Origin: JBDTES01 sp039922435
Lineage (GTDB): Bacteria; Patescibacteriota; Saccharimonadia; Saccharimonadales; UBA4665
DNA length: 53,948 nt
Assembly (NCBI GenBank): GCA_039922435.1
Contig: JBDTES010000026.1
Span: 1-53,948 of the forward strand
Direction of reading: 5' to 3'
The translations under genes and the position numbers were made by a program. How positions within the stretch are numbered: position 1 is the first letter of the stretch; every line of letters starts with the position of its first letter. Under the pieces are notes generated by a model. That model searched no databases. It was not told the DNA's origin and saw only the letters and a program-made list of their open reading frames with translations. This document shows, piece after piece, positions 43,486 through 49,527 of this stretch.

Positions 43486-43980
43486 CTAGTGGAAGTTCGT
43501 GAAGTTGATAGGGAAGTCTAGGTCTTGGACCTTGAGGAGCTGCATGACGGCTTGCAAATCGTTTTTACTACTACTCATAACTCGTACTGTGTCACCTTGA
43601 ATCTGTGATTTTACCTTTGGGTACTCTTCACGGATAAGTTTGGTCAGTTGTTTGGCCTTGTCCTGATCGAGTCCTTGCTTAAACGGAACTTCCTTGGTCG
43701 ATTTGAGGTTGGCTTCGACTAGCTCCTTCGAGACGTCTAACACTTTCTGGCTCTGACCACGAGTTGCTAGTTTTTTACGAAAAATTTCAAGAATAGCCTC
43801 AATCTGCCACTCACCATTGCCTGTAACCTTTAAGCCTTTTTTATCATCAAGCCAATCTATGGCCGCCGGAGTACCCTTAAAGTCGTAGCGGCTGTCGATT
43901 TCACGGCCAGTTTGGTCAAAGACGTTATTCATCTCGGATTTGTCGTATTCAGAAACTATATCGAATGAGAAATTTGCCAT
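43486..43980 (-). CDS. YajQ family nucleotide-binding protein (DUF520)
   Basis: This 164-residue protein matches YajQ: FSFDIVSEYDKSEMNNVFDQ, GREIDSRYDFKGT, GLKVTGNGEWQIEAILEIF and DTVRVMSSSKNDLQAVM. Some homologues bind cyclic di-GMP; no cyclic di-GMP enzymes are in this window. The ATG at 43980 (MANFSFD) is chosen over an in-frame ATG at 44019 because TATAAT ends 6 nt upstream of 43980. Confidence 0.95.
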   Translation of the reverse strand: MANFSFDIVSEYDKSEMNNVFDQTGREIDSRYDFKGTPAAIDWLDDKKGLKVTGNGEWQIEAILEIFRKKLATRGQSQKVLDVSKELVEANLKSTKEVPFKQGLDQDKAKQLTKLIREEYPKVKSQIQGDTVRVMSSSKNDLQAVMQLLKVQDLDFPINFTNFH

Positions 43981-43986
43981 ACATCT

Positions 43987-43992
43987 ATTATA
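43987..43992 (-). promoter_or_regulatory. -10 element (TATAAT), leaderless type, for yajQ
   Basis: On the minus strand, the perfect TATAAT ends 6 nt before the ATG at 43980. It decides the gene's start. Confidence 0.5.
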
Positions 43993-44056
43993 GCAAGCAA
44001 TTGTTTGAAAGTTTGTCATTGATAGGTTACGCTTTAGATAAGTTAGGAGGATTTAT

Positions 44057-44674
44057 ATGAGTTCGACGCTTGTTGAGACTATTGCGCCAAGTACCATAGA
44101 TGTAGATGGGGTTATTCATAATACGAGAGTATTGATCGAATCGAATGCAATACAGGCGCGGGTTACTGAGATGGGCTTTGAGATAGCCAATAGCTATGCC
44201 GTAGATGAAGAAGTTTTAGTTTTGTGTGTAATGAATGGCGCGAAGCCGTTCGCAACTGATTTACAAGCGGCTATGCAACAAGCTCGATCAGACCTTAAAA
44301 TTGACTCCAGTTCTATAAAAGTATCCTCATATGAGGGTGCGCGTTCGACCAATCAAATTCGTTTAGATATACCCCTGACTGTTGATATTACTGGTAAAAA
44401 CGTTTTGGTTGCCGAAGATATATTCGACAGTGGCCAGACCTTGCTGTGGCTGATAGACTATCTAAAAAAGAAAGATCCAGGAACACTTGCCGTGGCTGTA
44501 GCTATTAATAAAGCCAACCCAGATCGGCCTGAAGGGATGTTGGGCGATACCAAGCAATATTATGGTTTTCTTGTGCCAAACGGGTTTATTATTGGTTATG
44601 GGCTTGACTACAAGCAGCAATACAGGGATCTCCCTAGTGTTCACTCCCTAAGGCCTGAGATTACTGACTTATAG
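44057..44674 (+). CDS. Phosphoribosyltransferase, hypoxanthine-type
   Basis: This 205-residue protein has the PRPP-binding loop VLVAEDIFDSGQT (residues 116-128) and the loop VLCVMNGAKPFATDL near 54-69, as in hypoxanthine/guanine phosphoribosyltransferases (Hpt). It would convert a purine base and PRPP to a nucleotide. The extension at the N-terminus (about 20 residues) is longer than in E. coli Hpt. A strong TAGGAGG precedes the ATG, and it is divergent from YajQ. Confidence 0.85.
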   Translation: MSSTLVETIAPSTIDVDGVIHNTRVLIESNAIQARVTEMGFEIANSYAVDEEVLVLCVMNGAKPFATDLQAAMQQARSDLKIDSSSIKVSSYEGARSTNQIRLDIPLTVDITGKNVLVAEDIFDSGQTLLWLIDYLKKKDPGTLAVAVAINKANPDRPEGMLGDTKQYYGFLVPNGFIIGYGLDYKQQYRDLPSVHSLRPEITDL

Positions 44675-44710
44675 TTTGCTTTATTGTTTCGCTGTAATGA
44701 AGGGTTGATT

Positions 44711-44716
44711 TATACT
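44711..44716 (+). promoter_or_regulatory. -10 element (TATACT), leaderless type, for the pheS operon
   Basis: TATACT ends 9 nt before the ATG of pheS at 44726. It could drive the long downstream gene cluster. Confidence 0.45.
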
Positions 44717-44725
44717 GGGTAGAAG

Positions 44726-45775
44726 ATGAGTTACCAAAATCCCCAAATTGCCGAAACAGCCAAATTATTACAGGAACGGCTTGGAGGGCTTAAAAACAAG
44801 GCTGATATATTAAAAGCGGTTGAATTAAAAGCCTTATTTGATCAAATTCGGACTATACCAAACGAGCAGCGGGCTAGCTTTGGTCAAGAGATGAATCAAC
44901 TACATACCGAGTTGCAATCGATGGTTAACGCTAGCTCTAGCCAGGCTGAGGCCTTGCCATCGATTGATGTAACCGCTCCAATGGATCTAAATTCGTCCCT
45001 ACCAGGCTTGCTGCCAAGTGAAACCGGTAGCCAGCATCCGCTTATGACCGAGTTATCTACCGTCCTCGATATTTTCTATCGGATGGGTTTTACGGCCGTC
45101 GAAAGCCGTGAGATTGACGACGAATATCACATGTTTAGCGCTTTGAATTTCCCGCTAGGTCACCCGGCGCGGGACGACTACGACACCTTTATGACAGTTC
45201 AAACAGACGAAAGGGGTAATCAGTTGATAGCCCCAGCCCATACCTCGACCATGCAAAATCGGGTGCTAAAAGCTGGTAAGCAAGCACTCGAGGAAAGAGG
45301 TGAGCCGATTGCCGTGGTTATCCCGGGGCGCTGTTTCCGCAACGAGGATGTCGATGCCAGGCACGATCATACATTTACTCAGTTAGAAGGTGTCTATGTC
45401 GACAAAGGTGTCAATACTGGCCACTTGATTGCAACCCTTAAGACTTTCTTACAAGAGTATTACGGTAAAGAATTAAAGGTCAAAACCCAACCGTTCTATT
45501 TCCCATTCACTGAACCGAGCTTCGAATTTGCGCTGTCTTGCCCGTTTTGCGATGGCCGAGGCTGTAATATTTGTAGCCAATCCGGTTGGATTGAGCTTCT
45601 GGGTTGTGGCCTGATTCACCCTAATGTTCTGCGCGAAGCTGGCATTGACCCAGAAGTTTATACCGGATTTGCTTGGGGCGGCGGCATCGAACGCCTAGTT
45701 ATGATGAAGTATGGCATCGAAGATATTCGCCACTTCGAATCCGCCAAACTAGATTTCTTAAGGCAATTTGCATGA
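44726..45775 (+). CDS. pheS: Phenylalanine-tRNA ligase alpha subunit
   Basis: This 349-residue class II aminoacyl-tRNA synthetase subunit has an N-terminal helical arm, then GSQHPLMTELSTVLDIFYRM, motif 2 FRNEDVDARHDHTFTQLEG and motif 3 AWGGGIERLVMMKYGIEDIR. A C-x2-C...C-x2-C cluster (CPFCDGRGCNICSQSGW) precedes motif 3, as in some thermophile and CPR PheS. The stop overlaps the next gene by ATGA. It pairs with PheT, encoded at 49524. Confidence 0.97.
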   Translation: MSYQNPQIAETAKLLQERLGGLKNKADILKAVELKALFDQIRTIPNEQRASFGQEMNQLHTELQSMVNASSSQAEALPSIDVTAPMDLNSSLPGLLPSETGSQHPLMTELSTVLDIFYRMGFTAVESREIDDEYHMFSALNFPLGHPARDDYDTFMTVQTDERGNQLIAPAHTSTMQNRVLKAGKQALEERGEPIAVVIPGRCFRNEDVDARHDHTFTQLEGVYVDKGVNTGHLIATLKTFLQEYYGKELKVKTQPFYFPFTEPSFEFALSCPFCDGRGCNICSQSGWIELLGCGLIHPNVLREAGIDPEVYTGFAWGGGIERLVMMKYGIEDIRHFESAKLDFLRQFA

Positions 45776-46113
45776 AGATAGTTGATAAAATATCGGTGAA
45801 AGAATTGTCCGAAATGTCAGAAAAAATGTATGAGCCACTTGTTAAAGCGGTGGTTGACATACGGAAGCGTAGCTTGGTTGTTGACGCTGAAATGCATGTA
45901 GACGAAGAAGCTTATTTACTGGAGCATGACTCACAGCAACAGGATTTATGGGGCATTAACTTATATCCGAACGAATTTGGTAAAGATAATTTTATTGAAT
46001 TTGACTCGATGATAAACATTCGACCGCGCCAAAATAACCGTTCCAGAGGTGTGGAAGACGTAGAAGTTCAGCGGCGAATTCGCGAAGTCGTCAGCGAGGC
46101 AGTACATGAGTAA
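45772..46113 (+). CDS. DUF5674 family protein
   Basis: This 113-residue protein overlaps pheS by 4 bp (ATGA). It follows DUF5674 by memory: KIVDKISVKELSEMSEKMY, VVDIRKRSLVVDAEMHVDEE, QQDLWGINLYPNEFG and SMINIRPRQNNRSRGVED. It is soluble with conserved acidic and aromatic residues. The function is unknown. It is the first gene of the cassette between pheS and pheT. Confidence 0.82.
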   Translation: MKIVDKISVKELSEMSEKMYEPLVKAVVDIRKRSLVVDAEMHVDEEAYLLEHDSQQQDLWGINLYPNEFGKDNFIEFDSMINIRPRQNNRSRGVEDVEVQRRIREVVSEAVHE

Positions 46114-46441
46114 TTATCAAGTAGACCGCGCCCGCTGGTCGCAAATGGACATTCTCAATCAGATGGGCAATATTGGCTCGGAAGTTGGCCGCACAATTTC
46201 TGCCAAGCGCCGAGGTGATGACGAGCGTTTTAACGGCGCGCTGGAGCGTGCACTGGATTTGTTCGATGCTACGTCAGAAGCCTTAGCCGCACAACGCTCG
46301 CCGAGACTGAAGGAAGTGCTGCGCTCCCGCGACCAATTTCTCAGTTTATTTTTCTTAGACAAATTTGATACCGATGCCGATAACATCGAACGCTATTTCA
46401 TGCAATTTGCTACCGCAGCCAGATTAAGGCAATCCGCATGA
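46106..46441 (+). CDS. Small helical protein, uncharacterised CPR family
   Basis: This 111-residue protein overlaps the DUF5674 gene by 8 bp and reads WSQMDILNQMGNIGSEVGR, then DDERFNGALERALDLFDAT and LKEVLRSRDQFLSLFF. It is largely alpha-helical, with no signal or membrane segment. I believe this is a family repeatedly found in Patescibacteria, without known function. It overlaps the following gene by 4 bp. Confidence 0.7.
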   Translation: MSNYQVDRARWSQMDILNQMGNIGSEVGRTISAKRRGDDERFNGALERALDLFDATSEALAAQRSPRLKEVLRSRDQFLSLFFLDKFDTDADNIERYFMQFATAARLRQSA

Positions 46442-46890
46442 GTAAATACGACTACTTTGTGGCAGGACGCTGGCGTAATCGTGATGCTATCAATACCGTA
46501 GTTAAACAACTTCGTGACACTGGTAAAAGAGTATATTGTTTTATTGATAATTCATACAATGGCGATGGGATAAGCATCGATTCATCCCTGGAGTCTGACA
46601 CCGAAGCCGCGATCTTTGCCACCGAGAACTTATCTGACTGGCAATTTAACCCGACGTTTCGTAAGATTTTTGAAGCTGATATGCAAGCCGGGCGTAATGC
46701 CGATGCGTTCATTCTAGTTTTTCCGGCCGGTCTATCGGCACACATGGAACTAGGTGTTGCTTACGGTATGGGTAAACCGTGTTTCGGCATTGGCAAGATA
46801 GAAAAAACCGAACCGCTATATTTTATGTTCAACGAAATCTATCCGATAATCGATGAATTCATTAACGCGAAAGTGAGGCAGCCGGTATGA
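46438..46890 (+). CDS. Nucleoside 2-deoxyribosyltransferase-like protein
   Basis: This 150-residue protein begins DYFVAGRWRNRDAINTVVK and contains the pocket block NADAFILVFPAGLSAHMELG, then VAYGMGKPCFGIG, in the order of the NDT/DRTGG-like Rossmann fold. The Glu in HMELG is in the position of the NDT nucleophile. It could cleave or transfer a nucleoside base, or be an inactive binder. The ATG overlaps the previous stop by 4 bp. Confidence 0.7.
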   Translation: MSKYDYFVAGRWRNRDAINTVVKQLRDTGKRVYCFIDNSYNGDGISIDSSLESDTEAAIFATENLSDWQFNPTFRKIFEADMQAGRNADAFILVFPAGLSAHMELGVAYGMGKPCFGIGKIEKTEPLYFMFNEIYPIIDEFINAKVRQPV

Positions 46891-47213
46891 GTGATTTAAA
46901 AGACTTAATAGAGCGGGCCCAAGAATTGCGTCATGAATACGACAGGGTAGATGTCAAAAATGGTCGTTCCAAGTGGAGTAGTAAGGACTATGCCGAGGGT
47001 TTTACTAGGGGTGCCGGTGATCTGCTCAAGCTCGTCAGAGCCAAAGATAACTTACGAAGCGTCGATAACGTCGACAGCAAACTGGCGCATGAACTGGCTG
47101 TGTGTCTATGGTCGGTAATGGTTATTGCCGATTGTTATGACCTCGATCTCGAAAAAGAATTCCTGCATACTGTAGAAATCATGACTTATAAAATCGATGG
47201 TGGCAAAGAATGA
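46887..47213 (+). CDS. MazG-like nucleotide pyrophosphohydrolase-type protein
   Basis: This 108-residue helical protein has HELAVCLWSVMVIADCYDLD and a following EKEFLHTVEIM helix, the pattern of the all-alpha MazG/dUTPase-like fold. The usual MazG acidic EExxD metal motif is only partly visible (E and D in HELAV...D), so activity is uncertain. It overlaps the previous gene by 4 bp. Confidence 0.6.
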   Translation: MSDLKDLIERAQELRHEYDRVDVKNGRSKWSSKDYAEGFTRGAGDLLKLVRAKDNLRSVDNVDSKLAHELAVCLWSVMVIADCYDLDLEKEFLHTVEIMTYKIDGGKE

Positions 47214-47241
47214 ACATTAACCTTGACGGAGTTCCATTGAA

Positions 47242-47724
47242 GTGTCACGTATGAACGACGAAAAACTAGAAGGAATTATTAGAGAGTATATAGATAAGTC
47301 ACTGCATTTGTCGTTGGCGACTGTTAGTGGTGACATGCCGTGGGTCTGTGAGGTTCATTTTGCTTATGACGATAATCTTAATCTTTATTTTCGTTCTAAA
47401 ACTGGTCGTAGGCACAGCCAAGAGATTGCTCTAAATCCACACGTCGCCGGTAATATCGTTCATCAACATACCGCCGATGAATACCCGCAAGCAATCTATT
47501 TCGATGGTGATGCAGAGCTTGTAGAAGATGAATCTCAATTCCAATATCTTTATGAATGTTTCAAACAGCGTTTAGACGTAACACCTGATATTATCGAAGA
47601 AGCTAAGCGAGTGGATGGCCACAAGTTCTATAAGATTGTTGCAGCTAATTGGTATGCTTTTGGCAAATTTGGTGGGCCGAGCGGTGAAAAGTATCAGCTT
47701 ACCTGGAATGGCGGTCAGAAATGA
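47242..47724 (+). CDS. PNPOx-like flavin-binding family protein
   Basis: This 160-residue protein shows the split-barrel pattern of pyridoxamine 5'-phosphate oxidase-like proteins: SLATVSGDMPWVCEVHFAYD, then YFRSKTGRRHSQEIALNPH and AIYFDGDAELVED. It may bind FMN or F420. The GTG at 47242 is chosen because GGAG lies about 10 nt upstream; an ATG at 47251 would shorten it by three residues. A 27-bp gap precedes it, and its stop overlaps the next gene by 4 bp. Confidence 0.78.
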   Translation: MSRMNDEKLEGIIREYIDKSLHLSLATVSGDMPWVCEVHFAYDDNLNLYFRSKTGRRHSQEIALNPHVAGNIVHQHTADEYPQAIYFDGDAELVEDESQFQYLYECFKQRLDVTPDIIEEAKRVDGHKFYKIVAANWYAFGKFGGPSGEKYQLTWNGGQK

Positions 47725-48134
47725 GAGGCGTGCTTCGTCCGCACCATGTGGCTTTTAGCGTGTCCAATATTGAGCAGACAGAGAACTGGTATGCTAAAGT
47801 TTTTGGCTGGAGTGTTATTAAGAAGTTTGAGAACAGTGATTTTAAGATGTCACTGGTCGGGTCATTAGATGATTTTAATATTGAACTATTTCAGTCAAAA
47901 AAGGAGTCCAAGCCTTTGCCGCGATATCGTAATGAAGTTATGTCCGATGTAGCTGTTATCGGGACAAAGCATCTATGCCTAGAGGTTACTTCTCTCGAAG
48001 AGATAACTTCTGATCTGCTAGGTAAAGACGTCAGGCTTGTATCCGATCCAGACGAAGCATTTTATGGCGGAAGGTTTGCGTTTATACGCGATCCCGACGG
48101 GAACCTAATAGAACTTTGTGAGCTAGAAAAATGA
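47721..48134 (+). CDS. VOC family (glyoxalase/bleomycin-resistance fold) protein
   Basis: This 137-residue protein has PHHVAFSVSNIEQTENWYAKVFG (metal-ligand His region), then KHLCLEVTSLEEIT and FAFIRDPDGNLIELCEL (terminal Glu ligand). These are the two beta-alpha-beta-beta-beta units of a vicinal oxygen chelate protein. The substrate is unknown; a detoxification role is common in this family. Confidence 0.9.
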   Translation: MRGVLRPHHVAFSVSNIEQTENWYAKVFGWSVIKKFENSDFKMSLVGSLDDFNIELFQSKKESKPLPRYRNEVMSDVAVIGTKHLCLEVTSLEEITSDLLGKDVRLVSDPDEAFYGGRFAFIRDPDGNLIELCELEK

Positions 48135-48171
48135 GGGTAAGCCTAAATAAGATACGATTGGGGCTATTGTT

Positions 48172-48618
48172 GTGAGCAAAGACCGGTTCAAATTTATTGT
48201 GTGCGCAGCTCTGATATTACGAGATGGTGACAAGATTCTGCTTAGCAAAAGGTATAATACTGGCTATCAGGATGGTAAGTTTAGCCTTGTATCGGGACAT
48301 GTTGACGGGGATGAATTTGCCTCCGAGGCTATGGTTCGCGAAGCATCTGAAGAGACGGGTATCGTGATTTCTAAGGATAATCTAGATTTAGTTCATACGT
48401 CACACCAAATCTGCGATGATGGGTCGGAACGGATTAATGTGTTTTTTGAAGTAACTAAGTGGGATGGAAATATAGAGAATCGAGAACCAAACAAGTGTTC
48501 TGGATTGAGCTGGTTCAGTCCGAGTGACTTACCTGAGGAGATTGTCTCGTACATCCGTTTTGTCATTGAACGAATAAGTGAACGTAAACTATACTCAGAG
48601 TATCGAGGCGATTCATGA
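48172..48618 (+). CDS. Nudix hydrolase
   Basis: This 148-residue protein carries the Nudix box GHVDGDEFASEAMVREASEE with TGI following, which fits G-x5-E-x7-R-E-U-x-E-E-x-G-U. The N-terminal strand VCAALILRDGDKILLSKR is typical of mutator-type Nudix proteins, and the ending SWFSPSDLPEEIVSYI is also typical. It starts with GTG and follows a 37-bp gap. It probably hydrolyses a nucleotide-linked diphosphate. Confidence 0.94.
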   Translation: MSKDRFKFIVCAALILRDGDKILLSKRYNTGYQDGKFSLVSGHVDGDEFASEAMVREASEETGIVISKDNLDLVHTSHQICDDGSERINVFFEVTKWDGNIENREPNKCSGLSWFSPSDLPEEIVSYIRFVIERISERKLYSEYRGDS

Positions 48619-49124
48619 AACTACCTATTCAAATAGTTAACAATGATGACGAGTTTATCGGACTTGTTGATCGCTTAGAGGCTGATTATTCTAAGATTAT
48701 TTACCGTGTCTCAGGTCTTTGGCTTACCAATTCACTAGGTGAAGTACTGATGGCTCAGCGAAAGTTTACCAAACGTAGTGACCCAGGAGCCTGGGGACCT
48801 GCAGTAGCCGGTACACTAGATGAGGGTGAAACATACGAATCAAATATATATAAAGAAGCCGAGGAAGAAATTGGACTTACAGGGGTGAAGTTCGATCTAG
48901 GGCCTAAAATACGCGTTACTGAACCACGTAATTATTTTTGCCAGTGGTTTACGGTTAATTTAGACCGTCCCGCTAGTGAGTTTAAGCTACAAGAAGACGA
49001 GGTTGAGGCGGTACGATGGATCTCGAAGGGTGATTTAGTTCAAGATATTACCGAACATCCAGAAAAGTATATCCAACATTTCGAGCATAGCTTGAGGTTA
49101 TTATTGCCAGGAATAAAAATATGA
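48615..49124 (+). CDS. Nudix hydrolase, IDI-like
   Basis: This 169-residue protein has the Nudix box GTLDEGETYESNIYKEAEEE followed by IGL, in which the conserved Arg is replaced by Lys. The N-terminal part (VNNDDEFIGLVDRLEAD, then YRVSGLWLTNSLGEVLMAQR) and WGPAVAGTLDEGE recall the isopentenyl-diphosphate isomerase-like branch. It is a second Nudix gene in tandem with 48172 and overlaps it by 4 bp. Confidence 0.9.
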   Translation: MKLPIQIVNNDDEFIGLVDRLEADYSKIIYRVSGLWLTNSLGEVLMAQRKFTKRSDPGAWGPAVAGTLDEGETYESNIYKEAEEEIGLTGVKFDLGPKIRVTEPRNYFCQWFTVNLDRPASEFKLQEDEVEAVRWISKGDLVQDITEHPEKYIQHFEHSLRLLLPGIKI

Positions 49125-49161
49125 AATTGTGTCTGGAAAAGACGTGTTCCGGTAATTCACT

Positions 49162-49527
49162 ATGAGCAAGTATATATTTCCGAAGTCTGCAGCAGGAAGA
49201 GTTACTAAGTTTGGCGTGGACTTGACTCTGTACAATACAGATGAATCTTCGGGTGTTGCTTACGAACAGACCGAATTAGGCCACCTGCAAGAGTGGTATG
49301 ACGATGTTAGTACCTATCAGTGGTTTATAATTGAGGGTAATGGTATCTTTGTGCTGAACGATGTTGATAATTCAGTTCAGGCGGGCGATTTAGTGGTTGT
49401 ACCCCCAAAAGTACGAATTCACTATTTTGGTAAAATGAAGATGGTTCTCGTAACGACGCCACGTTTTGATCCCAAAAATGAGCATCAGGTAAGATTAATT
49501 GACCCAAGCGAGGTTCCAATAAAATGA
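49162..49527 (+). CDS. Cupin-fold protein
   Basis: This 121-residue protein has a beta-barrel with QWFIIEGNGIFVLNDVDNSV, then AGDLVVVPPKVRIHYFG. The usual cupin G-x-x-H-x-H motif is partly missing, with only one His in the second motif, so it may be a non-catalytic binding cupin. It overlaps pheT by 4 bp and is the last gene of the cassette. Confidence 0.78.
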   Translation: MSKYIFPKSAAGRVTKFGVDLTLYNTDESSGVAYEQTELGHLQEWYDDVSTYQWFIIEGNGIFVLNDVDNSVQAGDLVVVPPKVRIHYFGKMKMVLVTTPRFDPKNEHQVRLIDPSEVPIK

